A stretch of DNA of 64,000 nt from Diphasiastrum complanatum (GCA_029204225.1 CM055110.1:15010290-15074289); one strand, 5' to 3'. Counted from the first letter of the stretch, positions 35,187-45,851 are shown. A program made the numbers and translations. The notes: a model not told the origin generated them from the letters alone.

Positions 35187-36548
35187 AATGTCTTTATCAT
35201 ACCCAAAGGTATGTAAGACTGCTGAGTACAATTCAGGTGTGTTGCTTGATGGACTAGGATCCTAGCATGTATAATCTCTCATGTGAGACATCTCCTGTAG
35301 CATCGAGACAACACATCATTGATCCTCATACTTGATTACCGAGTGTGAAGTAACAGGCTGGTCCCAAGATAAGCAATAGTACCAATCTTTGATCTCATAA
35401 TATAATGGACAATGAAAAAAAATTGCTATTCCATTTCCACTTCTCCCATGGTACACAACTAATACAGCTGGTCTTCATGGGGCATCCATATTTACCTATC
35501 TCAATCAAAGGTGGTCTGATGACATTCTCAGCTGTCCCAATGTGAATCTCAGATTAAGCAATATCTCGAGATTGACGTATGTCGAGGCAGAATCCCAAAG
35601 GTGGTCATCTGTAAAAAAATGTGTCATCTGACAGTCCAATTTGGTCCCCAAGGGTCCAGCCCAAACTCATTGAGCATAAGACCTCTGCATGAAGTGTTTT
35701 TGTCACTTGAATGATGAATTTGCAAAGTTTGTTTTTCGGATTTGTGATGATATTTCCCTATCACCATCTGAGCTTCTTAAACAGTCATTTATGGCAGCCA
35801 AATTGGCTTAAACAGCCTATTTAAGGCAGCCCAATGTCATTTCCTACTTCTCATCAATTTTAAAAGAAACTTGCAACTTTTTAAAATGCATTCCACAACA
35901 AGGAATATTTAAGTCACATTCTGAAATGGAAGGCGTTCGGAATGGGCATTCATGATTAAAACCATGCTGATATGTGCAGAAAATAAATAGCTTGAGCTTT
36001 AATAAAGAAGTTTAGCCTATAAGAACACACAAAGATACAAAACATCAAGTATGATCACTAACTTTAGGATGTTTGCTTATGTGCTCAAAACTCTTCAGCA
36101 GGCACCGTCACCTCCATGCGCATGGATTATGTGCTACAACATAAAAAGTAAAAACATGTGCTACAAACCTTCATCGCACTCAATTAAACAGAAGCTTAAC
36201 TTTTCCTATCCTTTCAGCAACTTTTGAACTGTAACAGTGCCTGAATCCTAAAACCTATGCAAAAAGTATTAACAAGATGAAACCATAACAAAGAGTTGAA
36301 TCCACAAATAGCCCAATTCAACTAAAAAGCAGCTACCAATAATCGAACTTTTTCTGTTGAGCTAGTTTACCGAATGTCACACCTGTTCTCGCACTTCATC
36401 GGATAAATCAAGTTGACTATAGGGTAGGCAATCCAAAGCCTGTTGCAGCTGTTCGGTAACTTCATGAAACTTGCTTGCAACGTAATCTCTCTTAAGTACC
36501 TTCACAAGGATGAACGTATCGGATAACTGAAATATTATTCACTACAAG

Positions 36549-36601
<53 letters not shown>

Positions 36602-39600
36602 GACATGTTAGAAACAAGTTTGCAATGAACCTTTGATAGTCAAATGTTGTAAATTGAACCTTAAATCATAGTGGATATGCCATGTACTATGCAGGCATCA
36701 AAAACAAGAACTTACAGCAACACAAATCAGGTTTTCCTATCAGTAATGACCGATCAACTTTTGCCCTTTCACACAAGAAATGGCTATATCTGTCTGATCA
36801 CTCCTGTACGCATCCCTCCACATTATGAGCAGAGCAGCATTCAATCGGTCCAAACATGTGATACCACATGATGAGTATTTGAAGAAAGAAAGCCTGATTT
36901 GGAAGCTAAGGTTGTTTTCACGTTCTCGCGAGCAACAAGCAACATTTCTTGCATATCATGCAAAAAATCTACTGCTGCTTTAACCTTTAGGCCTTTGAGG
37001 CCCACTGAAATGGGAGCCCTAGGCTGGAAACCATACATCAGAGAAAATGGACTAAAACCCGTCGCTGAGTGCTTTGCGCTATTATACGCAAACTCAATCA
37101 TTGGAAGGTACCTTTCCCAATCCGACTGTCTTCTGGAAACATATGCCTGAAGCATATCTTCCATAGATTGGTTCATCCTCTCTGTCTGACCATCCGATTC
37201 AGGATGATCTGATGACCCCATACTTAATGTGGTCTCTAATTTCTCAAAGACTGCCTGCTAGAATTTGCCAGTGAACTTAGGATCTCGATCACTAACAATG
37301 TCATTCGGCAAACCAAACAACCTGAACAACTTTTCCACGAAAAGCTGAGCAAGTTCAAAAGCTTTGACAATTTGCTTGGTTGGTATGAATTGTGCCATTT
37401 TGGTTAACCTGTCAACAATTACCCAAATAGCATCATTTTGCTTCCCCGTCCGAGGTAGCCCAACCACAAAGTCCATGGAAATAATTTCCCACTTTCTTTC
37501 GGGAATTTCCAAGGGCATCAGTAAACTAGCTGCCTTAAGTCTTTCAGCTTTATTAACCTGGCATTGTCCACACTTGCGAACATATGCCTCCACTTGACTT
37601 TTTAAGTTTGGCCAATAAAAGTTCCTTTTTATTAAGTCAAGCGTCCTTTGTGAGCCAGGGTGCCCTGCACACGGGCTGTCATGACATTCATGCAAGATTT
37701 GGGCCCTAATGTCATCATTTTCTGGCACACAAACCTTTCCATTCCGGAAAAGTAACCCATTCCTTATGGAATAGTCTCTTAATATCTTGTCCTGAGGAGA
37801 AATCTTGGAATCCTGCATTCCAAGCTCATCACTAGATCTAGAAGAACCTGCCAGGACTTCTAGCCAAATACGACCAAAGTACCTATCGATCTTACACAAA
37901 TCTTGTAAGGAGAGATATACTCGGATTGGATCTCAGAAAAGCTTAACTGATTAACCTCTCCAATCCGACTTAAGGCATCCGCGACACTATTAGAAGTACC
38001 CTTCTGGTACTCATAATGAAATTCTTGGAGCATCTCTAACCATCTGGCCTTACGACCCCTAAGGTCGACCGCATCGTTAATATACTTTAACGCTTGATGG
38101 TCAGTAACTATGGTAAACTGGGAGCCATACAAATAATGTCTCCAAACCTGAATAACAGCAAAAAGCTCCTTGTCACAGGTGGAATATTGCCTTTGAGCAG
38201 GATCTAATTTCTTGTTTTCAAAAGCAACCGATTTACCATCCTGATATAGGACTGCACCTATAGCAAAGTCACTGGCATCCGTCTCAAGCACATACGGCTT
38301 GTTAGGATCCACTATGTGTAAAATAGGCATTGTAGTTACACAGTATTTAAGGTTCTCAAAACTCTGATTCAACTCTTCAGTCCAAGTAACCGGAGGACTG
38401 AACTTACTGTGCCGACTAACTCTTTTAGCCCCCCTGAGGATATTGTCAAGGCTAATGCAATTAATGCACAGTTCAAGATAAATCTACGAAAAAACCTCGT
38501 AAAGCCCAACACGGACTTAACCTCTCGAATGGTTTTAGGAATAGGCCATTCACGGACCTGTCGAACTTTATTTGGGTCAATTTCCAACCCATGGTCTGAA
38601 ATAACATGTCCAAGGTAAAGTAACCTTTTCCGGAAGAAAACACATTTGGACTCCTTGGCAAAAAGCTTCTCCTGTCTAAGTAACTTTAAGACAGTCCTGA
38701 GATGCTCCTCATGCTCCTCCAAGGTCTTACTATAGATGAGAATATCATCTAAGTACACTATCACGAACTTTCTCAGATATGGACGAAGAAGATCGTTCAT
38801 CATCTGCTGGAAAGTCGCTGGAGCATTTGTCAAGCCAAATGGTTAAACCAAAAACTCATAATGGTCGTACCTAATTCTAAACCAGGTTTTTTCAACATCC
38901 TCAGTCTTTATGCGAATCTGATGATACCCTGATCTCAAATCGATTTTGGTGAAGTACTTTGCACCATGTAATCGATCAACCAGATCATCCATTCGCGACA
39001 AAGGATAACAGTTTTTAATCGTTAACTTGTTTAATTTCTTAAAGTCCACACAAAGACAAGTACCTCCGTCTTTTTTATCAACTAGGAGCACAGGTTCCCC
39101 CAAGGAGATTTACTAAGCCTAACATGGCCCATCCTAAGGTAATTTTGCAGTTGCCTATGAACCTCATCCTCTTCAGTAGTACTCATCCTATATGGATACA
39201 AAGATACAGGAGAACTACCAGGAATCAGTTTAATACCATGGTCAACACCCCTAGAGGGGAGAAGACCCTCAGGAAGCTGCTCAGAAACACATCGTTAAAT
39301 TCTTGCCTAAGTTTCCTAAAGATTTCACCTTCTGGCGAATTTTCCTGCTTTAAACTACTTTCTTCATGGTAAATAAAATCTTTTAACCAACATAAGTAAG
39401 AATTACAATCCACAACATCCATACATTTAACTGTTTCTAAAGCGGAAAGCATATATGGAGTAAAAATATCAACATTTCCATTCAATTCTATGAGTGAGCC
39501 ATTATGCAAGAATGACAAACTGTGAGTTACGTAGTTTTTCTTCATAGACTCGTTCCTCTCATAGAACCACTCCTTTCCAAGTATTACATCTACCCTATCT

Positions 39601-42600
39601 AGATTCATAATGTGAAAGTCTAAATTATCCTTATAGGCTTGAATCTAAATTGGTAGACGTGGGACCATCCGGTCCCAAACTTGGCTTTCCGCTCCTGTTG
39701 CCAGCTCCACTATGTATCGGTGGTCACTTTGCCTTGTTTCCACCCTTAGCTTCTGCAACAAATTCGCGTTAATAAAATTGTGTGTGGAACCATCATCAAA
39801 TAAAACTGTTACGGCTTGGCCACCCACAACCCCCTTCATCCGAATGAGGTCATGAGGACCAAAAACAGCCGTATTAAAATAACAATGCTCACACACAAAA
39901 TTACCAACAAAGGAAAGATCTACACTAGATATGCTAGAGTTACTTGGTGTCTTAAAAGATGCCCCTTTAGCTTTCCGTTTCTTTGGACATTCCTTCGCGA
40001 CATGACCTGGTTCCATGCAATTAAAGCACAGATTGTCGCTTCTGACTTTCATAAAGGTTTCCTGGTCCAAGGTAGATCTTTTCTTCGATTTACGTGAACC
40101 CGAAGACCCATCTTTTGCCTTATCTTTCGATTTCTTTGGAAAGAAAGGCTTCTTACCCTTTACGTCGGGCAAGACACCAGTATCCGGCTTGGCCACTATA
40201 CGAGTATCATCGTATATCCTGGCGAAGCGAACAGCATCCTCGAGGGCAAGAGGCTAGTTCCTCCTGACCTCTAGCTGATAGTCTCTTGGCAACCCAAGAA
40301 CAAAATGCAACTTTACTAATAAAGGATCTATTCCAGCTGCAAAGCGAGAATAGACCTCTTGAAATTCTTGTAAATACTGATCCAAGGGCCGGTTCCCCAT
40401 ATGGATCGTTGCATATTGACAATAGAATTCAAAATCATCAAGAATAGGAAGGAAGGCTGCCTTAAAGGCCTTACAAAAATCCTCCCAATTCTTAGGAACT
40501 TCAAGCTTACCCCTCAAATCTTGCCACCACGTGAAAGCTTTACCTTGTAGGTACATGACGACTATTGTCACCGGAAGAATTGTGCATGGAAAAGTGCAAA
40601 TTCCATCGATCGATCCACGGCAAGACCACCTCCGGGGTTCTATCCTTCTTTTCCCCAGCAAAAATCTCAGGGGTGAACAAGGATTGATGCAATAACTGCC
40701 TTAACTGCGTGAACTCCTTCAAATCATGTTGATCCCGAGAATGTTTCGATTGCAAGTCAACAGTCTGCTGCTGTAGATTGTTGATTGCAAGCAACAAAGC
40801 ATCGAAATCCATGGCAGAGATAGATGTTGTTACCTCATGAGCAGGAGACATAGGCTGTGTGTGAAGATAGTTGAAAGAGATCAAAAGCAACTCAAGGAAG
40901 GTAGATACAAAACTAATCTTGCTGGCTTTTCACAATCCAAATGGTATTGTCCATGGCTGCCATAAGGAATAAGAGGAAGCAAAGAGAAGGATGCACCTCC
41001 ACCTCCACCTCTTCTTCTTATGAAATCATGCATAGGAGAGGCATGCCTCCCTCTCCATGCTTGATCCACACCTGCCATGTGGCGTTACCTTTCCACCTAG
41101 GCCTCCACCTAACACCCTGGCCACCTACCCTGAAACCTGCCAGCTGGCAGCCAGCCTTCACCCCCCCCATCGCTGATTTTCTCTCTCCTCTGCATGCGGG
41201 CAGACCTTTCTTCACTGCAGGTCAGTGGAACTAGGAAAATAACTACTTTTTTTTGAAAAAAAAACGTGGAAGGTCCGCGGAATAGCAGCCTGCTACACTG
41301 CATTTGAGCGGAACTGGGACAATGTCCCATACCACTGCCTAGGCTCTCAGCCATCTTTTGCCTCAAGCTAGCACTCATCCTGGCCGTGCACACGCTCTCC
41401 ATCCACCTCCTAGGTAGATAGAATGGATGGCAAATGAGTTCTCCCCCCTTCTATACCTCCAAGGAGAGAGGCTCCAAGCTATGTGCACACCTAGATCATG
41501 ACACGTGGCAACCATGCAGGTTCACAAGTCACCGGTCAAGTCTACAGGCCCAGTCATCATCGAGTCTCAAGCTTGGGTTTGGGTCCCTAACATCAAGACT
41601 CATCGCACGGTGTGGCAGCTCATGGACCCCACCCCTGCCTACATTCTAAACAACCAAAAAATTTTGCTGGGTCCTTATTTTTCCCCGACAGTCACTAGAA
41701 AGACCGTTCCTCCATCAGCAGACGAATACGAGACACTTCGAGCACGTAATGCCTTGTGCTCAGGTGTCCTTTGTATTTTGGGACCACCTCCAGGAGCATA
41801 ATGTCCATCCAATTTTCTCTCTCCTAGGAATCTGTCGTTCTCTCTCCTCTCTTCGGTGGAATGCACGTCCTCTCTCCGGTGGAATGCACATTCTCTCTCC
41901 TCTCTCCGGTGGAATGCACGTTCTCTCTCCTCTCTCCGGTGGAATGTGCATGTGTTATGTGACAGCCCGTCATTGGCTGTCCACATCCACATTCCACCCA
42001 TAGTTGCACAGAATTGCGCTTCTGGGAGGAGACGTTTCGGAAACCGCGTTTTCGAGAAACTCGTTTCTCCTCCCATAATCGCAAAAAAAAAAAAAAAAAA
42101 AAATTGGTCAAAATAGCTTATGGCTGAAATTTTTTCAGGGGATCAATGGTCAAACGAGTATTTTGCCTCTCAAAAGTGCAGTAGATGGGGCACAAACAGA
42201 TCTTATTGTCAATAGCTATTTGGTTGTTATTTGCTCTGGTTTTCAATAAATGTTCAGGGGGTTCGGGGGGCGGTAAGACCCCGGCCCCGACGGTAAGACC
42301 TCTTCATTGCTGGTCGGGGCCTGGGGCCTACCCTTGGGCAAGGGCCCTCCCAGCAAGGAAGCCCCCCCCCCCCCAAAAACCAAAACACACACACACACAC
42401 ACACACACAAAATCTAGAAGATAATGCGGTTTACAAATTGCACCACGCCAGAAGGCTGCCAACAGGGATAGAAAAGTTATCCTACAGGAAATTCTTAAAC
42501 AAGTGGAAATTGTTCTGTTTCACATAAGGGAACATTTGACGTTGTGCGATCCAGTAGCATCAAGTTTTAGTACTGGTGGCGAAGCATATAAAAGATGGAA

Positions 42601-42958
42601 AAGGAAAGAAACGTTGAGTTCATCTCTTACAATGGGGATGACGATAGAGCTTTAAGGAACAACTTACCAGAAACAACTTGCTGCCACTTTGGCATTGACG
42701 CAGTATCCTCTCTGCGCTCTGCAACGCTTTGCTGAATTCCTGAAGAGACGCTAAAGCCCCCTTCGTGAGAGGGCATTTTATCTCTCTCATTTCTTCAAAC
42801 AATGGAGTTATTAGCTTCAATCTCCGAATCAGATTGGCTGAATCCTTCATGTTAAACCTCTTATACTCCACATTGCACGCAATATCATTTAACACCATAA
42901 TAATGGACTGGATAAAAGGATGCGAAATTTCTTCCGACATTCTCATATGGGAAAACAT
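24206..42958 (-). CDS. PUB13-like: U-box/ARM-repeat E3 ubiquitin ligase (PUB13/14, SPL11 type), 4 exons
   Basis: The exons on the minus strand are 42958-42668, 36499-36383, 25941-25498 and 25282-24206. They join in phase to about 642 residues, close to the roughly 610-690 of the family. Residues 1-245 form the UND helical domain ([51 protein letters not shown]). Residues about 264-338 are the U-box ([18 protein letters not shown], then [20 protein letters not shown]). Residues about 365-640 are ARM repeats with blocks such as [35 protein letters not shown] and [19 protein letters not shown]. Family role: the U-box recruits E2~ubiquitin, ARM repeats bind substrate, and members control immune signalling, cell death and flowering. 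No frame lesion is seen. Introns 1 and 2 (6.2 and 10.4 kb) carry retrotransposons. Confidence 0.92.
25498..25941 (-). CDS. PUB13-like: U-box gene exon 3 (end of UND, linker, first part of U-box)
   Basis: 148 codons from [14 protein letters not shown] to [18 protein letters not shown]. The acceptor is TTTGTAG and the donor is CAG|GTTTGT. The split of the U-box at ATGQ|TYER is a conserved intron position in this family. Confidence 0.9.
26886..27132. repeat. 125-bp tandem duplication in U-box intron 2
   Basis: GAAGGATCTTGGTGAGTGGC at 26887 recurs as GAAGGATCTAGGTGAGTGGC at 27012. The similarity continues to CGATGCTCAATGGAAT in both. Confidence 0.9.
27236..27291. repeat. (CT)n tract abutting the 5' end of LINE F
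   Basis: About 27 CT units, preceded by CTTTTCTT and not by a LINE hairpin. LINE-type 5' leader (CCATCGCTGATCTGC) follows immediately. Confidence 0.9.
27510..28010 (+). pseudogene. LINE ORF1 N-terminal part (low complexity plus coiled coil)
   Basis: It starts [17 protein letters not shown], followed by Ala/Pro/Ser/Thr-rich repeats. The segment [20 protein letters not shown] then aligns with YTTSKSFENFLAYQLKELKA of LINE B ORF1. It runs out of homology at the gypsy junction near 28005. Confidence 0.65.
28005..31591 (+). mobile_element. Ty3/gypsy element with chromodomain-like end, RT and integrase core deleted
   Basis: The gag end includes a knuckle with irregular spacing ([13 protein letters not shown], about 28351). 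The protease motif LFDTGSSHN is at about 28655. The reading passes [16 protein letters not shown] (RT N-terminus, about 29190) and then jumps directly to RNase H ([17 protein letters not shown], about 29260; [20 protein letters not shown], about 29380), so the RT catalytic core is gone. The integrase keeps CQVNKAER and [15 protein letters not shown] (about 30050), then skips to [16 protein letters not shown] (about 30165), losing the core. [10 protein letters not shown] and a chromodomain-like tail follow (about 30655-30930). PPT AGGAGGGAAGGGA precedes the 3' LTR. There is no 5' LTR. Confidence 0.8.
30941..31591 (+). repeat. Gypsy 3' LTR (solo side)
   Basis: It starts TGTCACATGT right after a purine tract and ends GTGTGCAACA (TG...CA, 651 bp). 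AATAAA lies at about 31525. An internal degenerate duplication (GACACGTGTCACATGCTCA, then GACATGTGTCATGTGCTCA) has a period of about 70 bp. Confidence 0.7.
31976..32795 (-). mobile_element. LTR-like block with minisatellite, inserted in LINE F
   Basis: It replaces about 0.7 kb of LINE RT. On the minus strand it holds a TATATATAAG box (about 32110) and downstream sequence that looks like an LTR R-U5 end. The other half (32340-32680) is a tandem array. Assignment as a solo LTR is inference; the ends were not proven. Confidence 0.4.
32340..32680. repeat. Minisatellite with GACTTCGATGTCG core
   Basis: Degenerate units of about 35-40 bp built from GATGACTTCGATGTCGG and CTTGCTCTTGAGAAGATGTC, roughly seven copies. 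One arm ends in the palindromic GACAATCGTCGACGACGATC. Confidence 0.85.
32800..34168 (+). pseudogene. LINE F ORF2 C-terminal part
   Basis: It resumes at [20 protein letters not shown] (polymerase box VDD) and continues with [40 protein letters not shown] and a C-terminal segment [20 protein letters not shown]. Several stops (33214, 33347, 33554, 33605) and a deleted first Cys pair make it non-functional. Confidence 0.8.
34421..34526 (+). other. 3' stem-loop, AATAAA and (TC)n tail of LINE F
   Basis: ATGCC-TTTT-GGCAT at 34426-34439, then GAAAAGACATTAATAAA, then about 34 TC units at 34458-34525. Confidence 0.85.
35111..35720 (-). mobile_element. LINE fragment G, old 3' end
   Basis: The minus-strand 3' end is a diverged hairpin (35199-35212), AAGACATTAAC and a (TC)n tail (35184-35111). 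About 500 bp of decayed ORF2 C-terminus follows upstream, including the region equivalent to AGCTGTCCCAATGTGAAT, also present at 13620 in copy D. The stem has a compensatory change. Confidence 0.7.
35199..35212 (-). other. Variant 3' stem-loop of LINE G
   Basis: The LINE strand reads ATACC-TTTG-GGTAT. Relative to the family ATGCC/GGCAT, the third pair G-C has become A-T on both sides. The outer arms GTCTT and AAAGAC are kept. Confidence 0.7.
36383..36499 (-). CDS. PUB13-like: U-box gene exon 2
   Basis: 39 codons from [20 protein letters not shown] to [10 protein letters not shown]. The acceptor is CTTGTGAAG, with a weak pyrimidine tract, and the donor is CAG|GTGTGA. An alternative upstream acceptor (ATATTTCAG, 36532) would add 11 residues in frame. 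Homology favours the shorter form. Confidence 0.85.
36552..36598. repeat. (CT)n tract next to U-box exon 2
   Basis: About 23 CT units in intron 1, 50 bp upstream of exon 2 on the gene strand. No LINE hairpin is adjacent. On the gene strand it reads (GA)n, so it does not serve as a pyrimidine tract. Confidence 0.9.
36841..37221 (-). pseudogene. Gypsy integrase core end
   Basis: It contains [40 protein letters not shown] and an early integrase C-terminal stretch. It ends at HVWTD. The catalytic Glu region after the DGQTER motif is present. Confidence 0.8.
37258..39103 (-). pseudogene. Gypsy RT, RNase H and integrase N-terminal half
   Basis: The RT shows [38 protein letters not shown] and the box [13 protein letters not shown]. 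RNase H shows [18 protein letters not shown] and [15 protein letters not shown]. The integrase has a zinc-binding [13 protein letters not shown]...[11 protein letters not shown] and core motifs MDFVVGLP and [13 protein letters not shown]. Stops at about 39104, 38840 and between RT and RNase H break it. Confidence 0.88.
39645..40890 (-). pseudogene. Gypsy gag with CCHC knuckle and protease
   Basis: Gag blocks such as [19 protein letters not shown] and [19 protein letters not shown] lie at 40570-40410. The knuckle [14 protein letters not shown] (about 40030) fits CX2CX4HX4C. The protease site reads [17 protein letters not shown] (about 39800), with DDG in place of the usual DSG/DTG triad; if real, that removes the flap-side Ser/Thr. 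A stop at about 40254 separates the gag parts. Confidence 0.8.
41081..42667. other. Intron 1 remainder with minisatellite and homopolymers
   Basis: No gene seen. It holds a four-unit tandem array CTCTCTCCGGTGGAATGCAC at 41840-41950, a poly(A) run at 42081-42101, a poly(C) run at 42361-42374 and an (AC)n tract at 42384-42408. Part of it may be the 5' LTR of the gypsy element. Confidence 0.5.
41840..41950. repeat. About 30-bp tandem repeats (TCCGGTGGAATGCACGTT)
   Basis: Four units alternate CTCTCTCCTCTCTCCGG with TGGAATGCAC. They lie upstream, on the element strand, of the gypsy gag. Confidence 0.85.
42668..42958 (-). CDS. PUB13-like: U-box gene exon 1 (start, UND domain)
   Basis: It begins [17 protein letters not shown]; any of the three Met codons (positions 1, 5, 7) could start translation. 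It ends GSKLFL with donor CTG|GTAAGT, and SKLFL|VLKRDYV joins match the SKIFLVLERDK pattern of the family. Confidence 0.85.
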
Positions 42959-43039
42959 AAAGCTCGTGCCACGTTACGATGATGCCGTCACCAAATAGAA
43001 TCATGATATTTTCCAAGCAGACGTATCCTCAAACTTCCT

Positions 43040-43440
43040 ATCAGCCAAACTATTTTACCTTGAACTTGCATATGTTGACATCTGATCCTCATTTGCTATG
43101 GCGCTAGTACTTACATCTTGACAAACCACATTCATCAAGAAATAACCTCTGTGCTACTTTCCCAAACATTCAACCGCGAAGTCATTTTATCTTTGCCGTT
43201 ACATATGTTGACATCTGATGCTCTTGCAATGGCGGTAGTATTTGAATCTTGATAACCTCATTTGTTAAGAAACAATCTACAGGCTACTTCTTCAAACATT
43301 CAACCGCTAGATCATTTTATCTTGCCGTTACAAACGTTCAAATTTCATCGTCATTTGCAATGGCGCTGGTCATTATCCTGAAAACCCCATTAATCAAGAA
43401 ATAATCTACAGGCTACTTCCCCATTTACTCAACCGCTAAA
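43040..43440. repeat. Three-copy tandem repeat (about 130 bp) upstream of the U-box gene
   Basis: TATGTTGACATCTGAT at 43071 recurs at 43204, and AACGTTCAAATTTCATCG sits at the equivalent place near 43333. Each unit also holds TTCAACCGC and ATCATTTTATCTTGCCGTTA. It begins about 80 bp 5' of the U-box start codon, so it lies in the promoter or 5' leader. Confidence 0.8.
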
Positions 43441-44637
43441 GCATATATTTCTCATAACACGAGATCGCAAACGCAGCTGCAATACTTTATCAGCAGTTTC
43501 TTGTCAGGGTAGATATTGACCATGTCCTCATCAATAACGGAAATGGAGTCCGAGAAAATACCAGATCTGCATGCTTTTACATTGCGTCCTTTGCAAAGCC
43601 ACCAATACGATGAGAATGAAGACGAACGCGATGAAGATTAGCGAGCGTTTGGCAGCAGGAGATGCTAAGATGACAGTGAGAGACAATATAATAAAAGATG
43701 ACGACGATGAGTGAAAGAATAGTGATCGACGACAGACCAGAAGAATATGAATGGGAAGATCCAACAAAAATGATTGGTCACAAAATATGGAATCCAAAAT
43801 TGAAAAGTCACCTCTTATTACAATACTTTGTAACTTGAATTTGAAAAGTCACCCATGTAAATGAGATAATAGCATAGCACGTTCATGTTCTACCCAAGAA
43901 TGGAATCCTCCACATATTGAAATTTTTCTTACTTCTGACCAAATTGGGCGCATATGATGTAGCAGGTAGACAATGTTGGAAGGATGGTTAGATAAGGTAA
44001 TCTGGGATGCATAGGGAATCGGGGAGTGAGTTACCTTTAAGTAGTGTCCTAACTAGAGGACTTTATCTCGCGCAAATTTTTTTCATACTTTTTGTCCCTT
44101 TTAGCCACCACCTTACTATTTGCCATGTGTATGATCGAGAACTCATGACCTCATGAGCTTGTAAAGGCCTAAAACCTTGGATGACATCCCAAGGGATCTA
44201 CCCAAGAATAAGCTATTGCTTTGATATTTAGACTAGTTGTTTATTTGCTTTTGTTTTATGTGATTACTTTGTTCTAATGTTTGATTGCATTTATACATTA
44301 TAATTTCTTGTATATTTTTACTCTCTTTGTCTTTTTCATTTGTAGAGAGGATCCACATACTCTAGTGTTCACGATGTTGAGGAGCATGTGAATCCAAAAA
44401 CAATTTCAATTTGGTGTGTGAACAAAATAAGGCTTGATTTGAAGTGCAGCTCCAAATGTTTTTAGAAAGGTTTCTTGCTGGCCTTGCCTTGCAAAGACAA
44501 TATTATGTGTTGAGGTTAGTCAATGAAGTTTGGAAAAAAGTCAATGTTAAAGGATATTCTTTGATCGTTGTCTAAGGTAGCTAGAAACTCCAAGTTCATA
44601 CTCTTTCTTTATGTCCACCATGACCAACATAGTATCA
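43441..44637. other. Upstream flank of the U-box gene, no gene seen
   Basis: AT-rich sequence without supported coding. It is the insertion context of the copia element, whose 5' LTR begins at 44638. Confidence 0.5.
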
Positions 44638-45851
44638 TGTTGGATTACTCTCCTTCCTACTAATCGACTAACCGGTTTTTTAATCTTCATCCAACTGTTT
44701 ATCCAGTTCTGTGAATTTTCCCGTGTTTTTATACAGTTTGCAGAATTATAAGTGTTTTCACACAGTCTACAAAGATACACGGAGTTTGGCAACAGTGTCA
44801 GATTTTCTCTCTCTACAAAAACCCGACAGTGTCGCCTTTTCGCATTTTTTGCCTCTCAAGAATCTCGTGTAAAAATGCAGTGTCGTCCTTTTTGCATTTT
44901 TCGCCTGTCAGGAATCTCGTGTAAAAATGCAGTGTCGCCTTTTTCGCATTTTTTCGCCTGTCAAAAATTACGTGTAAAAATGCAATGTCGCATTTTTCGC
45001 CCGTCAAGAATTACATGTAAAAATGTAGTGTCGCATTTTTTTCCTGTCAAGAATTACGAGTAAAAATGCAGTGTCGCATTTTTTGCCTGTAACAGTTTAC
45101 ATTCATTTATGCAGAGTGACAGTTTACGTTCATCTATGCAAACAGACTGTTTATGGCCAATTGTCGCTGCTTATCAGCAAGCAACTTTGGGAAGAACTTG
45201 ATGAATGCCAGCAGACTCCAGCCAACTGGGAGTCACATTCGACGACCTAATTACTTAGTACAAATCAGTTGTTCATACATCTTATTATCAATATTGTGAA
45301 TTGTGAAGGAGTTGAGTGCTATTACACGACGCTTCCTGCACTCTTATCAAGCAGATCGTTCACAACCATAAAGTATTGTAGTTAGCTCTCTATCAAGCTT
45401 TCAAGCTTGAACTCTCTTGAGCATTCTAGTTCAGTCTTTTAGAGATTTATTTTAGAGTTGCTATTGTGCTACTGCTTATCAGCAGAGTCGCTTATTTCGG
45501 ACATATTCTCAGTTACTCAAAGATAGCTTTAGAGTGCGCAGTTTTCTATCCGCTATTGTTTTGCGCTCATTAGCATCTGATCTTGTTTTTCTAAATCAAT
45601 ACTATTTCTTTATTGCGTTTAGTATGTGTCAAAATGCATGTATCTCTGTTTTGCTTTTGTAACTGGTAGAAATTGTCTAAAAATTCAATACTTTATGTTT
45701 GGCTACGTAATCACTTAGTATCTAGCGAAAGTTAGTTGCTAAAAATTGGGCATGATTCCCATCACTACTGCTTTGTTCAATTTTCGATAGGCGTAATTAT
45801 GCATTGGAAGTAGGAAGTTTCCGCTATTCCATTACGCACCTATTTTTGACA
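44638..45851 (+). repeat. Copia 5' LTR (1.2 kb) with internal minisatellite
   Basis: It starts TGTTGGATTACTCTCC and ends TTTTTGACA. The 3' LTR starts TGTTAGATTATTCTCC with the same following sequence. Positions 44815-45090 hold five degenerate units containing GTAAAAATGCAGTGTCGC and TTTTTCGCCTGTCA. Confidence 0.85.

Larger units (their letters stand above)
25942..36382 (-). other. U-box gene intron 2 (10.4 kb)
   Basis: The intron runs between exons 3 and 2. It contains a 125-bp tandem duplication, the LINE/gypsy chimera, LINE fragment G and (CT)/(GA) tracts. Between 25950 and 26880, and between 35720 and 36380, I see nothing beyond AT-rich intronic sequence. Confidence 0.85.
36841..41080 (-). 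mobile_element. Ty3/gypsy element in U-box intron 1, same strand as the gene, 3' end missing
   Basis: The order on the minus strand is gag (40890-40254), CCHC knuckle and protease (40196-39645), post-protease region (39608-39225), RT (39103-38369), RNase H (38372-37860) and integrase (37899-36841). The integrase C-terminus and 3' LTR are absent. Sequence from 41080 to about 42110 may hold a 5' LTR, but its ends were not resolved. Confidence 0.85.

Noticed and set aside
41675-42116. Overlapping ORFs with repeated RREERE/SSLRWNA peptides
   Set aside because: They are translations of the 30-bp tandem repeat in three frames.
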